A stretch of 64,000 nt of DNA from Deinococcus arcticus (GTDB lineage Bacteria; Deinococcota; Deinococci; Deinococcales; Deinococcaceae), in the NCBI RefSeq assembly GCF_003028415.1, contig NZ_PYSV01000008.1, positions 111,222 to 175,221 of the forward strand. Reading direction: 5' to 3'. Position 1 is the first letter of the stretch. Each line of letters opens with the position of its first letter. The position numbers were made by a program, and so were the translations under genes. Shown here piece after piece: positions 9,789 through 23,770 of the stretch. Below the pieces are notes generated by a model. That model was not told the origin of the DNA. It did no database searches and worked only from the letters and a program-made list of their open reading frames with translations.

Positions 9789-10811
9789 TCAGTCGAACCT
9801 CACGCGCGGGTCGATAACCCCGTACAGAATGTCCACGATGGTACTGACCACCACCACGATGATGGCCGACAGCATGGCGAAGCCCAGCACGGCGGCCAAG
9901 TCTACCCCTCGGGCAGCATCCACAACCCACTGCCCAATGCCAGGGTAGGCGAAAATGGTTTCGGTGATCAGCGAGCCGCTCAGCAGGCCGATGATCAGGA
10001 AGCCCGCCAGAGTCACGATACTCAGCAGGGCGTTGCGCCGGGCGTGCTTGTTGTTTACCACGCGGCTGGACAGGCCTTTGGCGCGGGCAGTGCGCACGTA
10101 GTCACTGGTCAGCGCCTCAAGCATGTTGTTGCGCATCACCTTGATGATGCTGGCGCTCAGCACGATCACCAGGGTCAACGCAGGGAGCATCATGTGCCAG
10201 AGCGCATCTAAAAAGAGATTCCATTTTCCAGCCAGCGCCGCATCAATGGTCAAGAAGCCTGTGGGTTTAGGCATCGTAAAGTAATCAACAGTGAACTCCG
10301 TGCTGACGTTACCTGCCTGAGGCGCCCATCCAAGGTATGCATAGAAGATGGCCAATAGAAGAATCCCTACTACAAAACTGGGTAAGCTGTAGCCTAAAAC
10401 CACCAGCACGCGCAGCACCTGGTCAAGGAGCTTGTCCTTATGCAGAGCACTCAGCGTGCCCAGCCAGATGCTGATCAGCAGAATAGGAATAGCCGTGACC
10501 AATGTCAGCTCAATGGTGCGGGGCAGCCGCTCCTTGATGGTCACGATCACGTCCTGGCTGCTTGCCTTGGAGTAGCCCAGGTCGCCCTTGAGGGTGGCGC
10601 CCAGCCAGCGGCTGTACTGCACCACAAAAGGATCGCGCAGGCCACGCTGCTCGATGATCTGCTCCAGCCGCGCGGCCTGCTGCTCGCTGCGGATGTACGG
10701 CGCGGCGCGCTGCTCGGGCGTCAGTAGCTGTGTCAGACCTACAATCATTAGCGAAAGGACGAGCATTACCACAGGAATCTGGACAATTCGTCTTAGGATG
10801 AAATTAAGCAT
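9789..10811 (-). CDS. Peptide-type ABC transporter permease (DppB-like)
   Basis: A 340-residue protein with the DppB/OppB N terminus ([19 protein letters not shown], first membrane helix), about five further membrane segments and an EAA loop at [18 protein letters not shown] (about 241-258). It forms the membrane channel with the DppC-like protein. Base composition is patchy: the parts at about 10200-10480 and 10740-10811 use A+T-rich codons (TTA, ATT, AAG, CTA) unusual here, whereas 10490-10730 is typical. This could reflect recombination with a lower-G+C relative. No frameshift seen. Confidence 0.9.
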   Translation of the reverse strand: MLNFILRRIVQIPVVMLVLSLMIVGLTQLLTPEQRAAPYIRSEQQAARLEQIIEQRGLRDPFVVQYSRWLGATLKGDLGYSKASSQDVIVTIKERLPRTIELTLVTAIPILLISIWLGTLSALHKDKLLDQVLRVLVVLGYSLPSFVVGILLLAIFYAYLGWAPQAGNVSTEFTVDYFTMPKPTGFLTIDAALAGKWNLFLDALWHMMLPALTLVIVLSASIIKVMRNNMLEALTSDYVRTARAKGLSSRVVNNKHARRNALLSIVTLAGFLIIGLLSGSLITETIFAYPGIGQWVVDAARGVDLAAVLGFAMLSAIIVVVVSTIVDILYGVIDPRVRFD

Positions 10812-11073
10812 TGACCCCTCTCCGTTAGAAAAGCGTAATCTCTAGACATAGCCGGTATAATGTAACAAAGTTTTGCCTCCCTTGGGTGGCTGCCTTTTTG
10901 GTCATACCCGAAAAATGAGGTTGGATTAAGGACCTCTCCACCTTAATTTTTAATTGTTCCCTTACCATATTCAACCTATTCGTGTCAAGCGAATTTATAT
11001 AAACACACCATGCTATTCAGAGTAAAATATATTTACGCTGGTCGGGGTGCTTACCGACTAGTGGGAGGCTTAT
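10812..11073. other. A+T-rich intergenic patch between the DppB-like permease and a small secreted protein
   Basis: This 262-bp gap is strikingly A+T-rich (runs such as TTAATTTTTAATTG and AAAATATATTTACG) in a G+C-rich genome. It must hold promoters for the permeases (minus) and the small gene (plus). TTGACA occurs on the minus strand at 10982-10987 and TATAAT on the plus strand near 10854, but neither has a well-placed partner, so no promoter is assigned. A GGGAGG ribosome-binding site precedes the ATG at 11074. Confidence 0.6.
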
Positions 11074-11235
11074 ATGAAAAAGATTGCAATCGCCCTAGTG
11101 TTTTTAGTCCCGACGCTGGCCCTTTCTACAGCTTCTGCTAGAGTGTGTGATTGTACAGGTGGTGGTGGTGGTGGTGTGACGCCTCTGCCCGCGCCTATTT
11201 TCTGTAGCATTAAGAACGGACAGCGCGTCTGCTAA
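11074..11235 (+). CDS. Tiny secreted cysteine-containing protein (53 aa)
   Basis: A 53-codon gene with GGGAGG five bases before ATG. The product has a textbook Sec signal peptide (MKKIAIALVFLVPTLALSTASA, written in part only here: MKKIAIALVFLV then ALSTASA) with likely cleavage after ASA, leaving about 31 residues: a CDC pair, six consecutive Gly, a Pro-rich stretch, and two more Cys (FCSI and RVC at the C terminus). Codons are A+T-rich (CTA, TTA, AGA, ACA) unlike flanking genes. It lies antisense to, and between, the binding protein and permeases of an ABC importer. The family is unknown. A strong shared terminator follows. Confidence 0.7.
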   Translation: MKKIAIALVFLVPTLALSTASARVCDCTGGGGGGVTPLPAPIFCSIKNGQRVC

Positions 11236-11251
11236 TTATTGAAGAACACCA

Positions 11252-11285
11252 TAAGAAATGAGGGGGCGAACCCCCTCATTTCTTA
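11252..11285. terminator. Bidirectional terminator between the small secreted protein and the binding protein
   Basis: TAAGAAATGAGGGGG (11252-11266) and CCCCCTCATTTCTTA (11271-11285) form a perfect 15-bp stem closed by a CGAA tetraloop, with T/A-rich flanks on both sides. It lies between convergent stops at 11235 (+) and 11291 (-). Confidence 0.9.
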
Positions 11286-11290
11286 TTAAT

Positions 11291-13012
<1,722 letters not shown>

Positions 13013-13297
13013 TGAGCCTCCGTAGAGCTACGTTTGACAGCGGGCGCGGGCGGCGAAGACGAAATGCAACAGTAGGCCCCGTGACAGGCTGTCGGTGGTT
13101 TGATCGCGCGCATCATAGCGCAGGAGATTTGGGGATGGTGTGACCAGTGTCCGGTTGCGCGGACCATACCGGGGCCGCGCGCTGGGGCGAATCCAGGGCC
13201 CAGCCTTTGGGTCAGGGGCCACGTCCGGGCTCTGTCTGGCCGGCCATGCGCCTTCTGGGCCTCAGCGTCCAGCCTGGGCGGTGGCCAGGGCCCGTGG

Positions 13298-13303
13298 CAT
13301 ACT
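13298..13303 (+). promoter_or_regulatory. Probable -10 element of ddl
   Basis: CATACT lies seven bases before the GTG start at 13311, with no Shine-Dalgarno sequence between, a variant of the TANNNT leaderless promoter. The remainder of the 298-bp gap 13013-13310 shows only GC-rich sequence; no gene or clear promoter for the minus-strand binding protein was identified there. Confidence 0.45.
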
Positions 13304-13310
13304 GCGCCGC

Positions 13311-14330
<1,020 letters not shown>

Positions 14331-14498
14331 GGGGGGCGTGGCGTGGGGTGTAGGAAGACCGCAGCGCCCTGAGATGTGGAAATTCAGTGTCGGTCCTCTG
14401 GAACGCCTTTGGGTGGGGGCCGTGCGACTCTCGCCGTTTTGACCCTTTCTCTCCGTCCCACCGCTCTCTCCGTCTCCTGTTCTTCCCGCGCCGCGCCC

Positions 14499-15080
14499 CT
14501 ATCGCCTGAGCCACCCCGCCGCCCACCGCGTCACCGCCGGCATCACCAGATAGGTCATGGACACCACCACGACCACCATCTGCGGCAGAGCGCGCAGGGG
14601 CATGGGCCAGTGGCCCAGCCAAGGTGAAAGCGCGGTGCCGAACAGCCAGCCTGTGCCCAGGCTGACCGGGTACAGCGCGGCCAGGGTCAGCAGGGCCATC
14701 TTCCAGCGGGGTGGCTGGCGCAGGCTGGGCGCGGCAGGCGGCGTGAACCAGAAATCCAGGCCGGGCTGCTTTTCAAAGCTGAGCTGCTCGTCCACCAGCG
14801 GCGTTACGCGCGACAGCCACGCGGCGCGTTCGGGCGACAGTTCCCAGGCCGCCGCGCTGGTCAGGGAATCGAAGCGGGCCACCAGGGTGTAGTCGTGTTC
14901 GCCGGGGGCCGGGCGAATCACGCCGGTGCCCCGGTGCCCGGGAATGCCCGCCAGCAGGGTGTTGGCCTCGGCGAGCAGCGCCTCGTACTCGGCTTCGCGG
15001 CCGGGGCGGATGCGGCGGCGGATCACCAGACTGATGGGATCGGCCGGGCTGTGGGCCTGAAACTGCAGGTCGTCGGCCAC
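14499..15080 (-). CDS. ABM-domain membrane protein (antibiotic biosynthesis monooxygenase fold)
   Basis: The 193-residue protein has an N-terminal ABM-type ferredoxin-like domain (SLVIRRRIRPGREAEYEALL through DYTLVARFDSLTSAAAW) and two C-terminal membrane helices (about 128-148 and 160-180). This matches a family of ABM-domain plus two-helix proteins whose activity is undetermined; despite the domain name no monooxygenase role is implied. The start is chosen at GTG 15080, eight bases after the transporter gene ends, with AGGTAGG upstream; a longer frame would be a shadow of that gene. Likely cotranscribed with the transporter and hisD. Confidence 0.75.
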   Translation of the reverse strand: MADDLQFQAHSPADPISLVIRRRIRPGREAEYEALLAEANTLLAGIPGHRGTGVIRPAPGEHDYTLVARFDSLTSAAAWELSPERAAWLSRVTPLVDEQLSFEKQPGLDFWFTPPAAPSLRQPPRWKMALLTLAALYPVSLGTGWLFGTALSPWLGHWPMPLRALPQMVVVVVSMTYLVMPAVTRWAAGWLRR

Positions 15081-15088
15081 GGCGGGGC

Positions 15089-15969
15089 CTACCTGTCCTG
15101 GCGCGGCCACGCCACCAGCAGCACTCCAGTCAGGATGACGCCCAGCGCGGCCCAGCCCAGGGTCCCCAGGCGCTCGCCCCCCAGTCCCACGCCCAGCAGC
15201 ACCGCCACCACCGGATTCACATAGGCGTAACTGGTGGCCAGCGCGGGGCGGGTGTGCGCCACCAGATACATGTAGGCCGAATAGGCCACCAGGCTGCCAA
15301 ACACGGTCAGGTACCCCAGGGCCCACAGGCTGGCCGCACTGGGTGTGCCCCAGCGTTCGCCCAGCAGCAGGCTCAGCGCCAGCAGCACCGCGCCCCCGGT
15401 CAGCATCTCGGCGGCGCTGCCCATCAGCCCGGCGGGCAGCGGCAGGCGCCGGGACCACTGGCTGCCAAAGGTCCAGCAGATGGGCGCCAGCACCAGCAGC
15501 AGGGCGGCCAGCGGCGTGGCCCGCAGTTCGCCCACGTTCAGCAGGGCAATGCCGGCCAGCCCCACCCCAATCCCCAGCCACTCGCGCCCGCCGGTGCGCT
15601 CGCCCCACAGCCGCCCGAACAGCGCGGCAAACAGGGGAGACACCGCAATGATCATGGCCGCCACCGAACTGCTCGCGTCCCGTTCGGCCAGCGTGACCAG
15701 CCCGGTGCCGCCGCCCAGCAGCAGGGTGCCCACCAGGGCGCTGGCGCCCCACTCACGCGCGGTGGGCCACGGCGCGCCGCGCCAGCGCAGGAAGGTCAGC
15801 AGCAGCGCCCCGGCCACCACGAACCGCACGGCCAGCATGCCCAGCGGCGGCAGGGTTTCAATGGCCACCTTGATGCCGTAATACGTGCTGCCCCACACCA
15901 CGTACACCAGCCCCAGGCACAGCAGCACGGCCGGGGTCAGGACCGTGGCGGCCGGGCGCGCGGCCGGGG

Positions 15970-15973
<4 letters not shown>
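15089..15973 (-). CDS. DMT-superfamily transporter, EamA family
   Basis: The 294-residue protein has ten predicted membrane helices in two EamA repeats; the family start LVYVVWGSTYYGIKVAI lies at about 22-38 and the second repeat at about 165-290. EamA/YedA-like proteins export metabolites such as amino acids; substrate unknown. The ATG overlaps the hisD stop by four bases (ATGA), so expression is coupled to histidine synthesis, but a histidine-export role is only a guess. No frameshift seen. Confidence 0.88.
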
Positions 15974-17319
<1,346 letters not shown>

Positions 17320-17491
17320 GGGGGGCTCCAGGAGGGGTGTGGGTTGTGAGGCGTAGGAAAGGCCGTGGGGCAGTGGAAAGTGGCAGGTGGAGACAGCGGG
17401 GACAGCACAGCCGCTCGCTGGCGATTCAGTCTGCGCGCGGTCGTGGTTGGAAACCAAACGGTTGTTTGGACGGGTCGTGGCCAGCCGGGCC

Positions 17492-18013
17492 TTATACCCT
17501 GCGGCGGCGGCGTTCGCGGTCGGGGGCCGGGCGGCTGGACCGCACCTGGGCGTTGGCCTCCACAGAACCGAAATCGGTGGGCTGAATCAGGCGCATCAGG
17601 CGCCAGGGCTCGGCCTGCTCGGTGTACACGTAGGCGTTGCCGGGGCGCAGAAAGTACCCGGTGCAGGGCACGCCGCCCACCTCGGTGCTCTGCAGGCGCT
17701 GAATCAGCACGCGCCCGCCGGTCAGCTGCGCGCCCAGGCGCTCGGGGCCGCCGCCCTCCTGGGCACTCAGCCAGCGCAGCCACAGCAGCAGGCTCACGGG
17801 GTCGTGGTACTCGGTCACCAGCGGCGTGCTGGCTTCCTCGCGGCCCTGGCGCAGGTGCACCAGGCCGGCGCGGCGGTCAAACTGCACCTCGAAGCTGGGG
17901 CGGCCCCGGCCGTCGCCCTCGGCGTAGCCCAGGCTGGTGAGGTGCCGGGGGTGCAGGCGGCTGTGCTGCACCCGGCGCAGTTCGGGCAGCACGCCGCCAA
18001 AATCCGTCTGCAC
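17492..18013 (-). CDS. Hypothetical protein downstream of deoB; true start uncertain
   Basis: The 173 residues from GTG 18013 show ordinary protein composition, with motifs EYHDPVSLLLWLRWL and a very basic tail (RERRRRRV). I do not recognise the family. The frame stays open and protein-like upstream through about 60 more codons (for example FSLTLSLGGRYAGEQHWALTS, positions near 18100-18030) up to the end of deoB, yet there is no in-frame ATG, GTG or TTG there; only CTG codons are available, one near 18199 overlapping the deoB end. The gene may therefore use CTG or start at 18013. No signal peptide is evident in the short form. Confidence 0.65.
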   Translation of the reverse strand: MQTDFGGVLPELRRVQHSRLHPRHLTSLGYAEGDGRGRPSFEVQFDRRAGLVHLRQGREEASTPLVTEYHDPVSLLLWLRWLSAQEGGGPERLGAQLTGGRVLIQRLQSTEVGGVPCTGYFLRPGNAYVYTEQAEPWRLMRLIQPTDFGSVEANAQVRSSRPAPDRERRRRRV

Positions 18014-18180
18014 GCGCGCAACCAGGGCGCTGCGCTCGCTCGTCAGGGCCCAGTGCTGCTCGCCCGCGTAACGCCCGCCCAGCGACAGGGTCAGGCTGAA
18101 CGCCCCCTCTTTCAGCTCGGCGCGGGGCTCGCTCTTCAGGTCGCCCCTGGCTTCCGCCCTGGGGTCGCCCAGTTCGCCGC

Positions 18181-19356
18181 CTAGCTCGGGCGTGTCCAGA
18201 AGCTCTCACCGGGCCCCTGCCACTCGGCGCCCAGCGCCTCGGCCACCGTGGCGCCCACATCGGCAAAGGTGGCGCGCTCGCCCAGGTTCACGCCCGCCCA
18301 GCCGGCGCGGTGCATCAGCAGCAGGCCGTATTCACGGGTGTGGTCGCTGCCGTGCCACGTGGGGTCGTTGCCGTGGTCGCTGATGATGATCAGGGCGCCG
18401 CCCTCGGGGGTGGCCGCAATCAGCTCAGGCAGCGCGGCGTCAAATTCGGCCAGGCAGGCGCTGTAGCCGGCGGGGTCGCGGCGGTGGCCGTACTTGCTGT
18501 CAAAGTCCACGAGGTTGGTAAAGATCAGCCCCGAGGTGCCGTCCTGCGCCGCCTGCCGCATGCGGGCCAGCGTCTTGGCCACGCCGTCGGCGTTGTGGTC
18601 GGTGTGGATTTCCTCGGTAAAGCCCTGGTGGGCGTAGATGTCGGGAATCTTGCCAATGCCGATCACGGCCCGTCCGGCGGCCTTCACGGCGTCCAGCACC
18701 GTGGGCGGCGGCACGAGGCTGTAGTCCTTGCGGTGCTCACCGGCGCGCTCGAAAGGGAATTCACCCCGGAAGGGCCGGGCGATCACGCGCGCCACGGCGT
18801 ACTCGCCCTGCAGAATCTCGCGGGCGGCGGCGCACCACGCGTACAGCGTCTCCAGCGGCACCACGTCCTCGTGGGCGGCTATCTGGAACACCGAGTCGGC
18901 GCTGGTGTACACAATCGGCGCGCCCGTCTGCAGGTGCTCGGGGCCGAAGTCGCGAATCACGTCGGTGCCGCTGTACGGCCGGTTGCACAGGTGGCCCTTG
19001 CCGGTGGCGGCGTCGAAGCGCTCCATGACCGCCGGCGGAAAGCCCTCCGGAAACACCTGAAACGGGTGCTGCAACTGCACGCCCATGAATTCCCAGTGGC
19101 CGGTGCTGGTGTCCTTGCCGGGGCTGACCTCGCGCATGCGGCCGTAGGCGCCCTGGGCGGGTACATCGGGCACGGTGTCGGGGCCGGTCTGCACGCTGGC
19201 CACCTGCGCCAGCCCCAGCGCGGCCAGGTTCGGCAGCGCTGCCGGGGCCGCCTGCAGGGTGTGGTTCAGGGTGTGGGCGCCCACGTCGCCAAAGCGCTCG
19301 GCGTCGGGCAGTTCGCCCACGCCCACAGAATCGAGCACGATGATCGTCAGCAGCAT
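18181..19356 (-). CDS. deoB: Phosphopentomutase
   Basis: The 391-residue protein matches DeoB of the alkaline-phosphatase superfamily: metal-binding [13 protein letters not shown] near the N terminus, GHWEFMG (about 90-96), and [18 protein letters not shown] near residues 325-342. It interconverts ribose-1- and ribose-5-phosphate (and the deoxy forms) with Mn2+, linking nucleoside salvage to the pentose pathway. The start [10 protein letters not shown] at 19356 has TACACT six bases upstream on the minus strand, favouring it over a longer in-frame start. Confidence 0.95.
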   Translation of the reverse strand: MLLTIIVLDSVGVGELPDAERFGDVGAHTLNHTLQAAPAALPNLAALGLAQVASVQTGPDTVPDVPAQGAYGRMREVSPGKDTSTGHWEFMGVQLQHPFQVFPEGFPPAVMERFDAATGKGHLCNRPYSGTDVIRDFGPEHLQTGAPIVYTSADSVFQIAAHEDVVPLETLYAWCAAAREILQGEYAVARVIARPFRGEFPFERAGEHRKDYSLVPPPTVLDAVKAAGRAVIGIGKIPDIYAHQGFTEEIHTDHNADGVAKTLARMRQAAQDGTSGLIFTNLVDFDSKYGHRRDPAGYSACLAEFDAALPELIAATPEGGALIIISDHGNDPTWHGSDHTREYGLLLMHRAGWAGVNLGERATFADVGATVAEALGAEWQGPGESFWTRPS

Positions 19357-19442
19357 TCTTCCAGTGTAAGGGCCGCCCGGGCCCCGGGGGTCCCATCTGG
19401 CCCTCACGGGGGGCGCGGGAGGCCCGTGCTACGCTGCCAGAC

Positions 19443-20225
<783 letters not shown>

Positions 20226-20245
20226 CCCAGGGAGCGTGAGGCGCG

Positions 20246-22036
20246 GTGCTGTGGCTCTTTTTGCCCTTCGTGGTGATTCTGTCTGGTGTGGTGGCCTACG
20301 CCGCCGACACCATTGCCAAAAAGGCCGGGCGCAAACACCTGCGCTGGTTCGGGCTGCGGCCCAAGCAGACGGCCCTGATTGTGGCGGTGCTTTCCGGCAT
20401 GGCCATCAGCGCGGCCAGTCTGGCGGCCTTTTTGCTGCTCAACCGCTCGGCGGTCAACACCATTGCCCAGGCTGATCAGCTGCGGCCCCAGCTTGAAGAA
20501 CTGCGCCGGGAAATCACCGTGGCCCAGGCGCAGATTCGCGCTGCTCAGCAGGAACGTGACCGCGCCCAGCAGGAAGCGCAGGGGCTGCGCACCCAGCAGC
20601 AGGCCGCCCAGCGTGACCTGACGGCCGCCCGCCGGGACCTGAACGCCGCGCGCGCCGCTGAAGCCACCCTGAAAGCCCAGGCCGCCGAGCTGCAGCGCCG
20701 CGTGCAGACCCTGACCCAGACCCGCGCGGCCCTGGAAGACCGCGCCGCCCAGAGCCGCGCGAAGCTGGCCCAGTCCGAGGGCGCCCTGAAGGCCAGCCGC
20801 ACCCGCGCCCAGGCCCTGGACGCCCAGGTGGTGGACCTCAACGCCCGCGTGGCCCTGACCGAACTGGAAGCGCGCCGCGCCCAGGACCGCGCCCAGGCCG
20901 CGCAGCAGGCTGCCGAAGCCGCGCAGCTGCGGGCCACCCAGGCGCAGGCGCGGGCGCAGCAGGCCCAGGCCCAGGCCCGGACCCAGACCCAGGCCGCGCA
21001 GGCCCAGGCGCGGGCGGCCCAGGCCCAGGCCCAGGTGCAGGCGGCCCAGGCCCAGGCCCAGGTGCGGGCGGCCCAGGCCCAGCAGCGGCAGGCGCAGGCC
21101 CAGGTCCGGGCGGCGCAGGCGCAGGTGCAGGAGGTGCAGGCCGCGCGCGACGCGGCGCGCGCCGCACTGGCCCAGGCCACCGCCGAACTGGCCCGCGCCC
21201 AGACCCAGCAGCGGCAGGCGCAGGCCCAGGTGCGCGCCGCTCAGGCCGAGGTGGGCCGCCTGAGCGCCGAGCGCACCCGCCTGGGTGCGGAGCGTGACCA
21301 GGCCGCCAGCGAGCGTGACCGCGTGCGCACCGATCTGGCGCGCTTGCAGGCGCAGCAGGCGCAGCTGCAAAAAAGCAACGAGGCCCTGGGGCGCGATCTG
21401 GCGCAGGCCAGAGACACCCTGGGCCGCCTGCAGGATGAATATTCCAGCAGCCGCGCCGAGCTGAGTGCCACCCGCAACAGTGACCTCGCCTACCCAAAAA
21501 ACGAACTGGTGTACGCCGCCGTGGTGCCCAGCGTGCGCAACCTCGACGCCTTCTTGCAGGACGCGGCGCGCAGTGCCCAGGCCCGGGGCGCGCGCGGCAC
21601 CCCGGCCGTGCGCCTGAGTGCGGCGGCCCGCAGCGCCCTGGAAACCAAGCTGCGCGGCCTGAACGTGAGCACCTTCGTGCAGTGCCGCGCCGCCCAGAAC
21701 GCGGCGGCGGGCCTGCCCGTGGAGCTCACCTGCGACGCCCGGCCCAACGCCGTGCTGTTCCGGGGCAACCAGATCATCCGCCGCGCCAGCGTGGCGCTGG
21801 GGGGCGATGCCCGGGCCCTGCAGGAGCAGATCAGCGATCTGGTCAAGGACACCGTGCTGGACGTGACCTCGCGCGGGGTGCCCAGCGAGTACGTGCAGGG
21901 CCTGGACGTGACCGAATTCGCCACCCTGCTCACGCGCCTGCAGGCCCGCACAGGTGGCACGGCAGTGGTGGGCATTGCCGCCCGCAGCGACGTGAAGCCC
22001 GCCAGCCGCGTGGACCTGTATCCCGTATTGCCCTGA
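20246..22036 (+). CDS. DUF3084 membrane protein with long coiled coil
   Basis: The 596-residue protein has two N-terminal membrane helices (about 2-20 and 44-66), then roughly 340 residues of coiled coil, then a folded C-terminal DUF3084 domain (about 410-596, FQRGNQ-like region [18 protein letters not shown]). Between residues about 210 and 335 the coil is almost pure Ala/Gln/Arg (repeats of AQAQARAAQ), encoded by near-repetitive CAGGCCCAGG DNA that could expand or contract. The function of DUF3084 proteins is unknown; the topology suggests an envelope spacer. GTG start, 20 bases after lptB; GGAG lies upstream. Confidence 0.85.
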   Translation: MLWLFLPFVVILSGVVAYAADTIAKKAGRKHLRWFGLRPKQTALIVAVLSGMAISAASLAAFLLLNRSAVNTIAQADQLRPQLEELRREITVAQAQIRAAQQERDRAQQEAQGLRTQQQAAQRDLTAARRDLNAARAAEATLKAQAAELQRRVQTLTQTRAALEDRAAQSRAKLAQSEGALKASRTRAQALDAQVVDLNARVALTELEARRAQDRAQAAQQAAEAAQLRATQAQARAQQAQAQARTQTQAAQAQARAAQAQAQVQAAQAQAQVRAAQAQQRQAQAQVRAAQAQVQEVQAARDAARAALAQATAELARAQTQQRQAQAQVRAAQAEVGRLSAERTRLGAERDQAASERDRVRTDLARLQAQQAQLQKSNEALGRDLAQARDTLGRLQDEYSSSRAELSATRNSDLAYPKNELVYAAVVPSVRNLDAFLQDAARSAQARGARGTPAVRLSAAARSALETKLRGLNVSTFVQCRAAQNAAAGLPVELTCDARPNAVLFRGNQIIRRASVALGGDARALQEQISDLVKDTVLDVTSRGVPSEYVQGLDVTEFATLLTRLQARTGGTAVVGIAARSDVKPASRVDLYPVLP

Positions 22037-22119
22037 GGGGCCCGGACACAGGGGCCGCCTCAAGACCCAATCGCAACCTGTATCAAGTTGTCATCAGCCG
22101 GGGCCGCTATCCTGCCGCC

Positions 22120-23322
22120 ATGCGCCGACTGGCCCTGCTGACCCCCCTGCTGGCCCTGTCCCTGAGTTCGGCCCTGGCCGCCCCCGTGCGCGTGGAGTTC
22201 TGGCACGCCATGGGCGGCGTGCAGGGTGTGGTGGCCGGCTACGCCCGCGACTTTAACGCGGCCCAGGACGCTTATGAGGTGGTGCCCAGTGTGCAGGGCA
22301 ACTACCGCGAGCTGCTGCCCAAACTGCAGGGCGCCCTGAAAGCGGGCAAGGCCCCCGCGCTGGTGCAGCTGGAATTCACCCAGTTCCCGGCCCTGGCGGC
22401 AGGCGGGCAGCTGGCCGACCTGACACGTGCCGCTGAAGCCCTGCCGGACGCGCTGCAGAGTGACATCTACCCGGCGGCCTGGAAATCGGGGCAGCTGGGT
22501 GGGCGCACCTACGGCCTGCCCTGGAATCTCAGCGTGCCGGTGCTGCTGTACAACGCGGGCAGCCTGAAGCGGGCCGGCCTGGGAGCGCCCGACACCTGGA
22601 CGCAGCTGGAAGCCCAGAGCCGCGCGCTGGCCACGGGGGGCCGCCGCCCGCTGGTGGCCGCCGCCGACGCCTGGACCTTTGAGGCGAATGTGCTGTCGCG
22701 CGGGGGCAGCCTGGTGGGGGGGAGTGCGCCGCGCCTGAACAGCCCTGACGCCGTGGAAGCCTTGACCCAGCTGACCCGCATGAGCGCCGCCGGTCAGGCC
22801 CAGCCGCGCACCCTGAACGAGGCCACGCGCGCCGCCTTCGATTTTGCCCGTGGGCAGAATGTCTTTGTGCTGGCCAGCGTGGCGAACTGGATTGACGCGC
22901 GCAAGCTGCCGTTTTTCAACCTGGGCATTGCGCCCTTTCCCTGTGAAAAGCAGGGCGCCTGCACAGTGCCGCTGGGAGGTGCCACCCTGGCGGTGCCCGC
23001 TGGTACCCCCGCCGCCGAGCAGGCCGGCGCCGTGGCCTTCTGGCAGTTCCTGATGCAGCCTGCGCGCCTGGCCCACTGGGTGCAGGCCACCGCCTACGTG
23101 CCGCCCCGGCGCGCCGCCGGGCCCCTGCTGGAAGACTGGTACGCGAAAAACCCGCAGCTGCGCGCGGCGCATGCCCAGATTGGCCGCGCGGTGCCCCGGC
23201 CCACCCTGCCCGAGTACGCCGCCTGGACCGCCCTGCTGGAAGAGGCCATCCTGAAAGCCACCACCGGCAAACTGAGCGCCAAGGCCGCGCTGGACGAGGC
23301 CCAGAAGCGCGCCGAACGCTAG
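22120..23322 (+). CDS. Sugar-type ABC substrate-binding protein (UgpB-like)
   Basis: The 400-residue protein has a Sec signal (RRLALLTPLLALSLSSALAA) and the SBP family-1 fold: VRVEFWHAMGGVQG at the mature N terminus resembles glycerol-3-phosphate binding protein UgpB, and LPWNLSVPVLLYN is the usual hinge block. It should bind a sugar or glycerophosphodiester outside the inner membrane. No permeases or ATPase of that class adjoin it, so it is an orphan component. Start at ATG 22120 with TATCCT six bases upstream and no Shine-Dalgarno sequence, favouring a leaderless transcript. Two Cys (PCEKQGAC) may form a disulfide. Confidence 0.88.
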   Translation: MRRLALLTPLLALSLSSALAAPVRVEFWHAMGGVQGVVAGYARDFNAAQDAYEVVPSVQGNYRELLPKLQGALKAGKAPALVQLEFTQFPALAAGGQLADLTRAAEALPDALQSDIYPAAWKSGQLGGRTYGLPWNLSVPVLLYNAGSLKRAGLGAPDTWTQLEAQSRALATGGRRPLVAAADAWTFEANVLSRGGSLVGGSAPRLNSPDAVEALTQLTRMSAAGQAQPRTLNEATRAAFDFARGQNVFVLASVANWIDARKLPFFNLGIAPFPCEKQGACTVPLGGATLAVPAGTPAAEQAGAVAFWQFLMQPARLAHWVQATAYVPPRRAAGPLLEDWYAKNPQLRAAHAQIGRAVPRPTLPEYAAWTALLEEAILKATTGKLSAKAALDEAQKRAER

Positions 23323-23327
23323 GCGCT

Positions 23328-23498
23328 ATGCTGGGCGGCGTGGTGCTTGCCTACCTGCTCCTGACCCTGCTGACTGCTCTGGCGCTGCTGCTGTTTCTGC
23401 TGCGCCCAGGGCTGGCGCGCGCCGGGGTGGTGTGGGGCCTGGGCGCGCTGCTTCCCCTGCTGGCGGCGCTGGTCGTGGCGCTGGGGCACGGGGGCTGA
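23328..23498 (+). CDS. Two-helix small membrane protein (56 aa)
   Basis: A 56-codon gene starts five bases after the binding-protein stop. The product is almost wholly hydrophobic: helix one at about 4-25 (VVLAYLLLTLLTALALLLFL), a short basic loop RPGLARAG, helix two at about 33-53. No family is recognised. Tight spacing and direction suggest cotranscription with the preceding gene. Very hydrophobic G+C-rich frames can arise by chance, so the call is moderate. Confidence 0.55.
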   Translation: MLGGVVLAYLLLTLLTALALLLFLLRPGLARAGVVWGLGALLPLLAALVVALGHGG

Positions 23499-23517
23499 AA
23501 GAAGCTGGGCGCCCGTC

Positions 23518-23679
23518 TGATACGGACTGCCGTCCATTTCCGTCACATCCGGAAAGACAGGGGATGTGACTTCAATTCCTGGCAATCCGCATTCGTTCCT
23601 GCTCGGCTACGCAGCTCTGCGAGTCCTCTGGTCGGAAACATTCCGTCATGTGTGACGGAATGTTTCGGAAGCTGTCTGA
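23518..23679 (+). repeat. Structured interspersed repeat, copy 2
   Basis: It begins TGATACGGACTGCCGTCC like copy 1 and ends with a stem GAAACATTCCGTCA / TGACGGAATGTTTC around a TGTG loop. The middle stem is CACATCC/GGATGTG. Both stems differ in sequence from the other copies but remain paired. The middle core is more diverged and lacks CCCCGCCTTCGGCGCTG. GTCTGA occurs at both ends (23515-23520 and 23674-23679), a possible target duplication. The gap 23499-23770 otherwise holds nothing recognised. Confidence 0.8.
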
Positions 23680-23770
23680 CGCCAGAACGAATGTGGCCCA
23701 GTGCTGACCCGCAACAGGCTGCAAAGGGGCCCGTTTGGAGCGGCTGGCAGTTCCAGATCACCCGCCCCGC

